Source: Bacteroidales bacterium
Lineage (GTDB): Bacteria; Bacteroidota; Bacteroidia; Bacteroidales; F082
DNA length: 52,405 nt
Direction: 5' to 3'
Assembly: GCA_017549605.1 (NCBI GenBank)
Contig: JAFYUH010000175.1
Coordinates: forward strand, 1-52,405
In this document: positions 37,653-45,944 of the stretch, piece by piece
How the letters are laid out: each line of letters begins with the position of its first letter
Position numbering within the stretch: position 1 is the stretch's first letter
Notes under the pieces: generated by a model
The model's database searches: none
What the model was told of the DNA's origin: nothing
Seen by the model: the letters and a program-made list of their open reading frames with translations, nothing else
Program-made: the position numbers and the translations under genes

Positions 37653-39025
37653 CCCATTGCTTCATCAAGCATCATCTGTGCAAGTCGTTCTGCCTCAGCT
37701 TCGCTCTTGCCTTCTGAATATACTCTGATGATTGGTTCCGTGTTTGACTTGCGCAAATGTACCCAACCTTCTTCAAAGTCTATCTTAACGCCGTCAATAG
37801 TTGTGACTTGTTCGTTCTTGAACTTGTCAGCGATATTTGCCAAGATCTCGTCTACGTTTGTTGAAGGATCGAGTTCGATCTTGTTCTTAGACATGTAGTA
37901 TAATGGGAACTTAGATTTCAATTCTGAGCATGTGCATTGTGATTCACAGAGGTATGTGAGGAAAAGACCGACACCGACCAAAGCGTCGCGGCCGTAATGC
38001 AATTCTGGATAAATGATTCCACCATTGCCTTCGCCGCCGATAACAGCATTCACTTCTTTCATCTTTTCAACGACATTGACCTCGCCTACTGCAGCTGCGA
38101 AATATTCTGCTCCGAATTCTTTTGTCACGTCGCGTAAAGCTCTTGTTGAAGAGAGATTTGAAACTGTGTTGCCTTTTTTATTTTGCAAGATGTAAGACGC
38201 TACTGTAACAAGTGTGTATTCTTCTCCATACATCTCGCCGTTTTCATCGATGAATGCGAGACGGTCTACGTCTGGGTCAACGACGATACCGAAGTCAGCA
38301 CCGACTTCTTTAACCTTAGCGCAGGTGTCGACCAAATTGACAGCGAGTGGTTCTGGGTTGTGTGCGAACTCACCTGTAACCTCGCAGTTAAGTTCAATGA
38401 TATCTGTAACGCCTAATTTTCTGAGGAGCATTGGTATCGCCATTCCGCCTGTTGAGTTGACAGCATCGACGACAACCTTAAGATTTGCCTTTGCTATTAT
38501 GTCTTTGTTGACGAGAGGAAGGTTGCAGACCATATCGACATGACGTTCGATCCAGTCGTTTTCAAGAGAATATGTTCCGATTTCGTCTATATATGAAAAT
38601 TCGTAGTCATCGGCAGCAGCTTTTTCAAGCAGCCATTCACCTTCAGCCTTTGAGATGAATTCACCTCTGCTGTTTAACAACTTCAGAGCATTCCACTCTT
38701 TTGGATTATGACTTGCGGTGAGGATCACGCCGCCGTCAGCCTTCATCGCTGTAACAGCAACCTCTACTGTAGGTGTAGTGCTTAAACCTATATCAATGAC
38801 ATCAGCGCCCATGCCTTGCAATGCGCCGCAAACCAGCTGGTTAACCATAGTGCCAGAGAGACGGCCGTCACGACCGACAACGATACGAGGACGTTGAACG
38901 CCAGAACGACGAATTAAACATACATAAGCAGATGTGAGTTTCACAATGTCAATTGGAGTGAGTCCGTTATCAGGTTTTCCACCTATAGTTCCACGGAATC
39001 CGGATATAGATTTTATTAATGTCAT
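37646..39025 (-). CDS. glmM: Phosphoglucosamine mutase / phosphohexomutase
   Basis: A 459-residue alpha-D-phosphohexomutase with all four domains. The phosphoserine loop is ILTASHNPKEWN, the metal loop DPDVDRLAF, the sugar loop GGEGNGGIIY, and the phosphate-binding loop RKSNTEPIIRVYSE. The GEGNGG sugar loop is of the archaeal/Bacteroidota type, and such enzymes generally serve as GlmM, converting glucosamine 6-phosphate to 1-phosphate for UDP-GlcNAc. A phosphomannomutase role cannot be excluded from sequence. Confidence 0.88.
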   Translation of the reverse strand: MTLIKSISGFRGTIGGKPDNGLTPIDIVKLTSAYVCLIRRSGVQRPRIVVGRDGRLSGTMVNQLVCGALQGMGADVIDIGLSTTPTVEVAVTAMKADGGVILTASHNPKEWNALKLLNSRGEFISKAEGEWLLEKAAADDYEFSYIDEIGTYSLENDWIERHVDMVCNLPLVNKDIIAKANLKVVVDAVNSTGGMAIPMLLRKLGVTDIIELNCEVTGEFAHNPEPLAVNLVDTCAKVKEVGADFGIVVDPDVDRLAFIDENGEMYGEEYTLVTVASYILQNKKGNTVSNLSSTRALRDVTKEFGAEYFAAAVGEVNVVEKMKEVNAVIGGEGNGGIIYPELHYGRDALVGVGLFLTYLCESQCTCSELKSKFPLYYMSKNKIELDPSTNVDEILANIADKFKNEQVTTIDGVKIDFEEGWVHLRKSNTEPIIRVYSEGKSEAEAERLAQMMLDEAMGN

Positions 39026-39038
39026 AACGTTATATTTT

Positions 39039-39071
39039 TTGCAAATATAAGGCAGTTTTTTCTTAAATTTG
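39039..39071 (+). promoter_or_regulatory. Promoter for the TPR gene
   Basis: TAAATTTG at 39064-39071 is an exact -7 box with TTG at 39039-39041 (gap 22). The ATG at 39084 is 12 bases downstream. It overlaps the divergent glmM promoter. Confidence 0.65.
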
Positions 39072-39074
39072 CAA
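39042..39074 (-). promoter_or_regulatory. Promoter for glmM
   Basis: TATATTTG at 39042-39049 on the minus strand is an exact -7 box with TTG at 39072-39074 (gap 22), 16 bases before the start codon. Its -33 element adjoins the -7 box of the divergent gene, so polymerase cannot occupy both at once. Confidence 0.65.
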
Positions 39075-39083
39075 AAAAAAGAT

Positions 39084-40499
39084 ATGGGTTTTAACGACGA
39101 TAATTTTCTAGATGATTACGAGATTCAGGAGTTGATAAACAGGTTTGAGAATCAACTCGAAAGCGGCATGCCTTTATTTTTTGACGCCGACGAATTGAAC
39201 ATAATCCTCGAACATTACGTACAGCAAAACGACATATCTAAAATCAACATCATTGCCGACCTGGCAAACACTTATCATGAAAGCAATCCACTCACCAAAT
39301 TGATCATGGCAAAGAAATATCTTTCCGTTCAAGATGCTTCTAACGCCTTACCATATCTTCTTGATGAGTGCAACAATACCGAAGACGCAGATTATCAGTT
39401 AAGTCTAGGCTATTGTTATTCATTGCTGGATGAGCATCATAATTCTTTATCTGCATACAAGAAAGCCATCAAGCTTCTCGACAAAGAAAACTGCGAAGAC
39501 ATATACAACTCGATGGCTGTAGAATATATGATGCTGCGCGATTTCGAACGTGCGCTGCATTATTTCAAGAAAGGACTCAAGGCAAGCCCTGACATCGCTG
39601 AGCAATATGCAGAAATGACGAACTGCTACTTCTTCCTCGACAGACCTGAGGAAGCAATAGAGTTCTTCCAAGGCGAAGTGGATAACAATCCTTACAGCAT
39701 AACAGCATGGATGACATTAGGCAACTGCTACCTCAGACTTCATCTTCTGGAAAAAGCTGTCGAGCAATATGAATACGCGATGGCGATAGACCAGCATTTC
39801 CCAAGCGCTTACGTCAATATCGCTACTATATACAACGAGCTGGACAGATATCAGGACAGCATCGACATCATCGAAGAGGCTTTTAGAAACAGCGTCAAGA
39901 AACCTATCTTATATTGTCTCTACGGCGAGGCATTGGCAAAGACAGGAAACAAGCTCGAGGCGATAAACAACTTCAACAAAGCCATCGAATTGGATGAAAA
40001 CATCGCCGAGGCATACGCCGGATTAGGATTTATCTTCTGCGAAGAAAACAACCATAAGTCGGCGATCAAGTTCCTGAAACGCGCTCATCAGCTCATGCCT
40101 TACAACACCGACTACATATTCGTCCTTGTTGAGGAACACAACAAAACAGAAGACTTCAAGACATCATTGAAATATCTGAAAGAGATCGAGGAACTCGCTC
40201 CTTATGACGTCAATTTATATATCGCATATATGGAAGTATACATCTTGCTTGACGATATAAGGAATGCGATAAGATACATTGAAAAAGGTCTGAAGCTTCT
40301 CGGAAGACAAGCTCCTCTGTTATACAGACTGGCTTTTATCAATTTCGTTGATGAAGATTATGAGTTAGGATTGTTAAACCTAGAAGAAGCCCTGAACCTC
40401 GACTACGAAGGTGTCAATGAGTTCATCGACTTCGACCCTAACTTCGTATTGAATAATGAAAATATTGTCAATTTAATAAACAGATATAAAAAAGACTAA
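39084..40499 (+). CDS. Tetratricopeptide repeat protein
   Basis: A 471-residue cytoplasmic protein made almost wholly of TPR units (at least ten, for example AEAYAGLGFIFCEENNHKSA and PSAYVNIATIYNELDRYQDS), with no signal peptide. ATG 39084 is used because the in-frame TTG at 39069 overlaps the -7 box. Such proteins are scaffolds; no specific partner can be named. It is 5 bases upstream of the DUF368 gene, so the two are co-transcribed. Confidence 0.85.
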   Translation: MGFNDDNFLDDYEIQELINRFENQLESGMPLFFDADELNIILEHYVQQNDISKINIIADLANTYHESNPLTKLIMAKKYLSVQDASNALPYLLDECNNTEDADYQLSLGYCYSLLDEHHNSLSAYKKAIKLLDKENCEDIYNSMAVEYMMLRDFERALHYFKKGLKASPDIAEQYAEMTNCYFFLDRPEEAIEFFQGEVDNNPYSITAWMTLGNCYLRLHLLEKAVEQYEYAMAIDQHFPSAYVNIATIYNELDRYQDSIDIIEEAFRNSVKKPILYCLYGEALAKTGNKLEAINNFNKAIELDENIAEAYAGLGFIFCEENNHKSAIKFLKRAHQLMPYNTDYIFVLVEEHNKTEDFKTSLKYLKEIEELAPYDVNLYIAYMEVYILLDDIRNAIRYIEKGLKLLGRQAPLLYRLAFINFVDEDYELGLLNLEEALNLDYEGVNEFIDFDPNFVLNNENIVNLINRYKKD

Positions 40500-40504
40500 A
40501 CCAT

Positions 40505-41404
40505 ATGAATCAATACTTTGCAAATTTCCTTAAAGGAATGGGCGTAGGTAGCGCCAACGTAATCCCAGGCGTGTCTGGCGGCACAATAGCTTTGATAACA
40601 GGCATCTTCGAACGTTTGATAAACGCCTTGAAATCTTGTAACTTAACCGCTATTAAATTATTTTTTACAGGTAAGTTCAAGGAATTCGCACAACACATCG
40701 ACTTATGGTTCCTGGCATCAGTAGGCAGCGGCGTCATTGTCGCGATTCTTTCAATAGCAAGATTATTCGAGTTCTTATTTGCAGAATATCCAATATATTT
40801 ATGGTCATTCTTCTTCGGAATGATATTGGTTTCAATATATTACGTAGGAAAGACAATAGAAAAGTTTAACTGGAAAGTCGTTCTTTCATTCATAATCGGA
40901 ACATCTATCGCATTATTAATCGCATTCGGAACTCCGGCAAAAGAAAACAGCAACATTCTCTACTTGATAATCTGCGGTGCCGTAGCGACATGCAGCATGA
41001 TATTACCTGGACTCTCAGGTTCTTTCGTATTGGTATTGATGGGCAACTACCAACTCATCATGATCGACGCTGTAAACGACTTGAACCTCGGAATATTGCT
41101 CCCAGTAGCAATAGGCGGCGTTGTGGGTTTGCTCGCTTTCTCTCACCTGCTATCATGGATTTTCAAGAACTACAGAGACATAACTATCGCTGTATTAACA
41201 GGTTTTATCTTAGGCAGCATGCCTATCATCTGGCCTTGGAAAAACGACGTCATCACATACTTCGGCAGCGAGGCTAAAGTGACCGGCTACGAATACTACT
41301 TCCCTGAATTCAACATCGAATTCGCAACAGCATTCGTAATCATACTCATAGGTGCTGCATTGATAGTATTGACAGAAAAGATGGCGAAGAAAAGCAATTC
41401 ATAA
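40505..41404 (+). CDS. popT: DUF368 polyprenyl-phosphate transporter (PopT family)
   Basis: A 299-residue membrane protein of about eight segments. The duplicated signature is visible as GVGSANVIPGVSGGTIALIT near the start and CSMILPGLSGSFVLVLMGNY in the second half. DUF368 proteins were identified as PopT, which recycles undecaprenyl phosphate across the inner membrane for peptidoglycan and surface glycan synthesis. That fits other lipid-carrier-using genes in this window. Its stop codon TAA lies within the AATTCAT heptamer repeat that follows. Confidence 0.88.
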   Translation: MNQYFANFLKGMGVGSANVIPGVSGGTIALITGIFERLINALKSCNLTAIKLFFTGKFKEFAQHIDLWFLASVGSGVIVAILSIARLFEFLFAEYPIYLWSFFFGMILVSIYYVGKTIEKFNWKVVLSFIIGTSIALLIAFGTPAKENSNILYLIICGAVATCSMILPGLSGSFVLVLMGNYQLIMIDAVNDLNLGILLPVAIGGVVGLLAFSHLLSWIFKNYRDITIAVLTGFILGSMPIIWPWKNDVITYFGSEAKVTGYEYYFPEFNIEFATAFVIILIGAALIVLTEKMAKKSNS

Positions 41405-41428
41405 TTCATAATGCATAATTCATAATTA
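41396..41428. repeat. Heptamer repeat AATTCAT
   Basis: About four units of AATTCAT/AATGCAT with a 7-base period supply the DUF368 stop codon and reach to 4 bases before the aroE start codon. Confidence 0.72.
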
Positions 41429-41431
41429 GGC

Positions 41432-42196
41432 ATGTACGGTTTAGTTGGGAAAAAACTTGGACATTCTTTTTCAAAGGATTATTTCACTAAGAAATTTTCC
41501 AAACTGAACCTTGATTATTCTTATCAAAACATTGAATTAGAAAACATCAGCGACATCATTCCTTTCATTAAGGAAAACAAAAACCTCAAAGGATTCAACG
41601 TCACTGTTCCTTATAAAGAAGAAATAATCCCTTACCTTGACGAGATTGATACAGTAGCGAAAGAAGTCGGGGCAGTCAACACCGTAAAAGTTTTTGATGA
41701 CGGAAGACTGAAGGGATTCAATACTGATGTGATTGGATTTAAGAAGCTTCTTGATAAGACACCGAGACACCGAGACACCGAGACACCAAGTTTGATTTTG
41801 GGTAGCGGCGGTGCGTCCAAGGCAGTTCAATACGTCTTGAACAAAGAAAATATTCCATATAAAATAGTGAGCCGTTCTTTTAGTAATGTAGAGACGTCAC
41901 TCTTGTGGCGTCTATCTGAGTTAGGAGTTAGTTATGAGGAGATTAATATTACAGGTTTTAAACCTTATTCCTTTATAATAAATACAACTCCGGTGGGAAT
42001 GTATCCTAATATCGATGATTGTCTGGAGCTTCCCTACTCTACCATCGAACCGCATAACATCTTCATCGACTTGATATATAATCCTGAAGAGACATTGTTC
42101 TTGAAAAAGGCGAAAGACTTCGGCGCAGCTGCTTTCAACGGAATGACGATGCTATATGAACAAGCAGAAGCGGCTTGGGAGATTTGGAATAGTTAG
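41432..42196 (+). CDS. aroE: Shikimate dehydrogenase
   Basis: A 254-residue NADP-dependent enzyme reducing 3-dehydroshikimate. The catalytic Lys lies in GFNVTVPYKEEI, the Asp in GFNTDVIGF, and GAVNTV is present. The NADP Rossmann loop is LGSGGASKAVQ, and SRSF lies at the NADP phosphate site. Two segments are repeat-encoded: residues about 109-120 (PRHRDTET, from CACCGAGA units) just before the Rossmann loop, and about 153-170 (after SRSFSN). Both fall in surface loops relative to known AroE structures, so activity is probably kept. The stop TAG is in a heptamer repeat. Confidence 0.93.
   Translation: MYGLVGKKLGHSFSKDYFTKKFSKLNLDYSYQNIELENISDIIPFIKENKNLKGFNVTVPYKEEIIPYLDEIDTVAKEVGAVNTVKVFDDGRLKGFNTDVIGFKKLLDKTPRHRDTETPSLILGSGGASKAVQYVLNKENIPYKIVSRSFSNVETSLLWRLSELGVSYEEINITGFKPYSFIINTTPVGMYPNIDDCLELPYSTIEPHNIFIDLIYNPEETLFLKKAKDFGAAAFNGMTMLYEQAEAAWEIWNS
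41757..41789. repeat. 8-bp repeat CACCGAGA inside aroE
   Basis: Three consecutive units plus a partial one, in frame, encode a polar loop before the NADP-binding glycine loop. Confidence 0.7.
41887..41939. repeat. Stem-type and heptamer repeats inside aroE
   Basis: A GTAGAGACGTCA...TGGCGTCTATC imperfect stem is followed by GAGTTAGGAGTTAG units, all in frame within aroE. The stem resembles the terminator at 10958. Confidence 0.55.
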
Positions 42197-42222
42197 GAAT
42201 TAGGAGTTAGGAATTAGGAGTT
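42189..42222. repeat. Heptamer repeat TTAGGAA/TTAGGAG
   Basis: About four 7-base units start at the aroE stop codon, which they supply; an A+T-rich leader for tex follows. Confidence 0.7.
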
Positions 42223-42307
42223 GATTTATATATAAAATATGAAATATTAACTTTAAAAACTATAAACCCCAAAACTACTATTAACTATTAACTTTAAACT
42301 TAAAAAA

Positions 42308-44443
42308 ATGGATTTTAGCAAACAGATAGCAACAGAATTTTCAGTGACTTTGACAGTCGCTGCTAATGTTATAAAACTCTTGGGTGAAGGTTGTACCGTT
42401 CCTTTCATCGCGCGTTATCGCAAGGAGATGACAAACACTATGAATGAGGAGGTTGTGGCTGCCATACAAAAGCGCCTCGAACAACTCGAAGAGCTCGAAA
42501 AGAGAAAAGAGTCTGTCTTGAAGTCTATCGCAGAACAAGAGAAACTCACCCCTGAACTGGAGGCTAACATCAGAAAAGCATCTACATTACAGGATGTTGA
42601 AGACCTTTATCTTCCTTACAAACCTAAACGCAAGACAAAGGCAGAGATAGCTCGTCAGAAAGGACTTGAGCCTCTCGCAAAACTCATCATGGCACAAAAC
42701 AGCGATGACGTCGACGGACTCGCTAAAAAATATATCGACAAGGAAAAAGGCGTCGAGAACACCAAAGATGCTCTTAAAGGCGCCTGCGACATCATGGCGG
42801 AATGGGTCTCTGAAAACATCAAAGGACGTAATCATATTCGTAAGATATATCATAAAGAAGGTGTCATCTCATCGACATTGGTGAAAGGCAAAGAGGAAGA
42901 TGCCAAGACATATCAGCAGTATTTCGACTGGAAAGAGTCTATTGCCGAGGCACCGAGCCACCGTATCTTGGCGATGTTCCGTGCCGAGGCTGAGGGACTT
43001 CTTAAAGTGAAGCTTAAAATCAATGACGAAGAGGCTCTTAAGACATTAGACAATATATTCATCAAGGCCGACAACGCATCGACTGACTTGGTACAAGATG
43101 CCATCGATGATGCTTGGAAGCGTCTGTTAGAACCATCATTAGAGACCGAGATTCGTGCTTTATACAAAGAGAAAGCCGATGAGGTGGCAATAAAGGTATT
43201 CGCCGAAAACCTCCGCCAGCTTCTGTTGGCAGCTCCTATAGGACAGAAACGCGTCCTCGCCCTCGACCCTGGGTTCAGAACAGGATGCAAGGTAGTCATC
43301 CTTAACGAATATGGCGCGTTGTTACATAACGAGACCATCTACCCTCACCCACCTCAACATGAGACACGACAAGCGACGAACAAGATACGTTCGCTCGTGA
43401 ACGCATATAAAATCGAAGTCATCGCCATTGGCAACGGCACAGCCGGACGCGAGACGGAAGACTTCATCCGTGGAATACAATTCGACCGCGACATCATAGC
43501 CGTCATGGTTAACGAAAGCGGTGCTTCTGTATATTCCGCTTCTAAGGTCGCTCGAGACGAGTTCCCAGAATACGACATCACTGTGAGAGGCGCTGTAAGC
43601 ATCGGCCGCCGCCTCATGGACCCGCTCGCCGAATTGGTCAAGATCGATCCTAAGTCTATCGGCGTCGGACAATATCAGCACGACGTAAACCAGAAGCTTC
43701 TTAACGAGGAACTAGGTCATGTAGTAGAAAGTTGCGTCAATGCTGTTGGCGTTGAACTGAACTCTGCCAGCGAGCAGCTGCTTTCTTACGTCAGCGGCGT
43801 AGGTCCTCAGATAGCAAGCAACATAGTGAAATACCGTAACGAAAACGGCGGTTTCAAAAGCCGTAAACAACTATTGAAAGTGCCTCGTCTCGGAGAGAAA
43901 GCCTACGAGCAATGTGCAGGATTCTTGAGAATACACGATGCAGCCCAGCCTTTAGACGCCAGCGCCGTACACCCAGAGAGCTATCATATCGTAGAGAAGA
44001 TGGCGAAGAAACTCAAGGTGGAAGTGAAAGACCTCATCGGTAACAAAGAACTTATAAGCAAGATAAACCCTAAGGAGTTTATCGAGAACGACTTCGGCAT
44101 CGAGACAATAAACGACATCATCAGCGAGCTCGAGAAACCTGGCCGCGACCCTCGCAAGACATTCGAGGTGTTTGAGTTCAACAAGGACATCCGCACCATC
44201 AACGACTTGAAAGCAGGAATGCAGCTTGTCGGTATCGTGACAAACATAACAGCATTCGGCTGTTTCGTTGACCTCGGCGTACATCAGGACGGACTCGTAC
44301 ACATCAGCCAGATGTCTAACCAGTTCATAAAAGATCCTAACGAGATTGTGAAACTCAATCAGAAAGTGAAGGTCACGGTGACAGAAGTCGATGTAGAGAG
44401 AAAGAGAATTAGTCTCAGCATGAAAAATATTGTAACTAAATAA
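42308..44443 (+). CDS. tex: Tex family RNA-binding transcription accessory protein
   Basis: A 711-residue protein. It has the N-terminal Tex HTH region (TVPFIARYRKEMTNTMNEE), a YqgF-type RNase H-like domain (VLALDPGFRTGCKVVILNE; IGNGTAGRETEDFIRG), HhH motifs (SYVSGVGPQIASNIVKYRNE) and a C-terminal S1 domain (GIVTNITAFGCFVDLGVHQD). Tex is a conserved nucleic-acid-binding factor acting in transcription and stress tolerance. Length is slightly below E. coli YhgF (773). Confidence 0.95.
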   Translation: MDFSKQIATEFSVTLTVAANVIKLLGEGCTVPFIARYRKEMTNTMNEEVVAAIQKRLEQLEELEKRKESVLKSIAEQEKLTPELEANIRKASTLQDVEDLYLPYKPKRKTKAEIARQKGLEPLAKLIMAQNSDDVDGLAKKYIDKEKGVENTKDALKGACDIMAEWVSENIKGRNHIRKIYHKEGVISSTLVKGKEEDAKTYQQYFDWKESIAEAPSHRILAMFRAEAEGLLKVKLKINDEEALKTLDNIFIKADNASTDLVQDAIDDAWKRLLEPSLETEIRALYKEKADEVAIKVFAENLRQLLLAAPIGQKRVLALDPGFRTGCKVVILNEYGALLHNETIYPHPPQHETRQATNKIRSLVNAYKIEVIAIGNGTAGRETEDFIRGIQFDRDIIAVMVNESGASVYSASKVARDEFPEYDITVRGAVSIGRRLMDPLAELVKIDPKSIGVGQYQHDVNQKLLNEELGHVVESCVNAVGVELNSASEQLLSYVSGVGPQIASNIVKYRNENGGFKSRKQLLKVPRLGEKAYEQCAGFLRIHDAAQPLDASAVHPESYHIVEKMAKKLKVEVKDLIGNKELISKINPKEFIENDFGIETINDIISELEKPGRDPRKTFEVFEFNKDIRTINDLKAGMQLVGIVTNITAFGCFVDLGVHQDGLVHISQMSNQFIKDPNEIVKLNQKVKVTVTEVDVERKRISLSMKNIVTK

Positions 44444-44472
44444 TATAACAGACACATTAACGTTAACTCGAT

Positions 44473-45291
44473 ATGAAAAAGATCTTTACAATATTAACAG
44501 CATGTGTCCTTCTGTCTTTGTTTGCTACAGAAGCCAAGGCACAGATAGTAAAAGGTGAAGCCTTCATGGGATTGAACCTTTCTCAGATTGACGGCGACAA
44601 GGCCTACGGTTATACTCACCCAGGATTCCATGGAGGTCTAGGTGTTTTGATACCTGTCTATCAAAAAGACTACTTCAACATAGACCTATCTCTTGAAGTA
44701 GCATTCAACCACAGAGGCGCACACCAAGGAAAAATATACGCCGACACCCTCAGCAATGGCAGTGTCATAACAGGAGAATATGATGTCTATATGAATTATC
44801 TGGAAGTTCCTTTGATGGTATATTTCAGCGACAAGCAGATTTCATCTCTCGGTCTTGGCGTTTCATACGGAAGACTTGTCGGATTGAGAGAATATGAACA
44901 CGGCAAACTCACCGAAGTGAATATCAACTACAAAGGAGATGACAGATACAAACTCGATGACTGGTGTTTCTTGGCAGACTTGAAGTTCAGACTTCACGAG
45001 AGACTGAAGTTAGGCTTACGCTATCAATATTCATTAGCGCCTATCAGAACCAGAAGCTTCGAGCTTGTCAATGGACAGCCGGATCCAGAATGGCAAAACG
45101 AGCCACAATATAACAATGTGATAACAGCAAGACTCATCTATGTCTTTAACGAAGACAGAAGCCAATACATCTACGACGAATATCATTTCACTGGCGACAA
45201 CCCTAAGATACACCAAAAGACGATCAACAAACAGTTGAAGAAGCTGAGAAAACAGCAAGAAAAGAAAGCAAAGAAAGCTGGAAAAAACTAA
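44473..45291 (+). CDS. Outer-membrane beta-barrel protein, PorT-like family
   Basis: A 272-residue protein with a signal peptide (LTACVLLSLFATEAKA, then Q). An eight-strand-type barrel is recognisable by GLNLSQIDGD, HGGLGVLIPVY, MNYLEVPLMVYFS and LGLGVSYGRLVG, the pattern of the PorT/outer-membrane beta-barrel family (PF13568). It ends in an unusual Lys-rich tail (KQLKKLRKQQEKKAKKAGKN). Whether it is the T9SS PorT itself is not certain; many paralogues exist. It is the last core gene before the accessory region. Confidence 0.78.
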   Translation: MKKIFTILTACVLLSLFATEAKAQIVKGEAFMGLNLSQIDGDKAYGYTHPGFHGGLGVLIPVYQKDYFNIDLSLEVAFNHRGAHQGKIYADTLSNGSVITGEYDVYMNYLEVPLMVYFSDKQISSLGLGVSYGRLVGLREYEHGKLTEVNINYKGDDRYKLDDWCFLADLKFRLHERLKLGLRYQYSLAPIRTRSFELVNGQPDPEWQNEPQYNNVITARLIYVFNEDRSQYIYDEYHFTGDNPKIHQKTINKQLKKLRKQQEKKAKKAGKN

Positions 45292-45356
45292 AAAGTCCCG
45301 CTCCAATCCATAACGCAACGGGCTACGAGCAATGAGCCGCAAGCATTGAGCAAAAC

Positions 45357-45391
45357 TACTCATAGCTCATAACTCATAGCTCATAGCTCAC
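45357..45391. repeat. Heptamer repeat ACTCATA/GCTCATA
   Basis: Five near-exact 7-base units lie in the long gene-free space after the PorT-like gene. Related GAGCAATGAGCC/GCATTGAGC units lie just upstream (45327-45352). Confidence 0.72.
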
Positions 45392-45485
45392 TGCAAATTT
45401 TCAACTCAAAAAAAGTCCTGCTAGGGACGACAGAGAACTGCTCCTTTCTCTTTTTTCCCGCAAAAAAGAGAAACAGAAAAAGCTC

Positions 45486-45614
45486 GCCGCGGCGGATAAA
45501 TCTGCTAAAATTATGATTCTTTCGCTAAACAAAAAGAACTCGCTTCGCTCAAACAGCTTTTTGTTCTTAACGCTCTATCATCATAATTTCTTAACGCGAT
45601 TTATCCGAGGCGGC
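45486..45614. repeat. Large nested palindrome
   Basis: Three sets of nested arms share one centre. The outer arms are 45486-45502 and 45598-45614 (15 of 17 paired, ending GGATAAATC/GATTTATCC). The middle arms are AAATTATGAT/ATCATAATTT (about 45508-45517, 45580-45589). The inner arms are AACAAAAAG/CTTTTTGTT (45528-45536, 45557-45565). The rest is unpaired. No ORF fits, so it could be a structured RNA, a cruciform or a small mobile repeat of REP/MITE type. Confidence 0.7.
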
Positions 45615-45657
45615 AGGGATTGCCGCCAAAGACTAAAGATTCTGCTTGAAAACGAAA

Positions 45658-45682
45658 GTCTGTTGACCGTTGACTGTTGACT
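45658..45682. repeat. Heptamer repeat GTTGACC/GTTGACT
   Basis: Three to four 7-base units of the same family (complement) as GTCAACA at 14343 and 18680. Confidence 0.6.
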
Positions 45683-45747
45683 TCCCCTACTCGAACTTGA
45701 TACGACTGTGGTTATGCTTAAAGTCACGTAGTGACGACAGATTATAG

Positions 45748-45780
45748 GCAGGTATGAAGCACGTAGTGCGGAATGCCTGC
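45748..45780. repeat. Inverted repeat around GCACGTAGTGC
   Basis: Arms GCAGG/CCTGC with inner GCAC/GTGC form a short stem-loop. A related CACGTAGTGACG lies just upstream, and TAGGGACGACAGAGA occurs at 45422 and again at 45811, showing that this gap is built of copied fragments. Confidence 0.5.
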
Positions 45781-45821
45781 AAATACGACCAGAATGATAT
45801 CAAAGTGCTGTAGGGACGACA

Positions 45822-45944
45822 GAGAAGAATTGCTTTGAATTATGTATCTTTGAAATATTGAATACAACTTCAGGTGTGGTAGCACCACTCAAATCTGGTT
45901 GTGAATTGCTTTGAATTATGTATCTTTGAGGTAGTCCAAGCTAA
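45822..45944 (+). CRISPR. Relict two-repeat type II-C-like CRISPR array
   Basis: Two repeats, 45822-45868 and 45898-45944, are spaced at 76 bases (47-nt repeat, 29-nt spacer 45869-45897). The shared core is identical from 45827 to 45853 and 45903 to 45929 (GAATTGCTTTGAATTATG then TATCTTTGA). Repeat 1 has lost its first bases (GTTGT) and repeat 2 has a drifted 3' end. Together they give a 47-nt consensus opening GTTGTGAATTGC and closing ATACAAC, close to the 47-nt type II-C repeats known from Bacteroides, which also contain TATCTTTGA. That TATCTTTG is a -7 promoter box inside the repeat. No cas9/cas1/cas2 lies in the window. Confidence 0.65.

Noticed and set aside
43952..44455. 167-codon minus-strand frame opposite the tex 3' end
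   Set aside because: Antisense to the S1 domain of Tex; a by-product of codon bias.
44473..45291. Naming the barrel protein PorT of the type IX secretion system
   Set aside because: The family has many paralogues and the Lys-rich tail is atypical; a phylogeny with true PorT would be needed.
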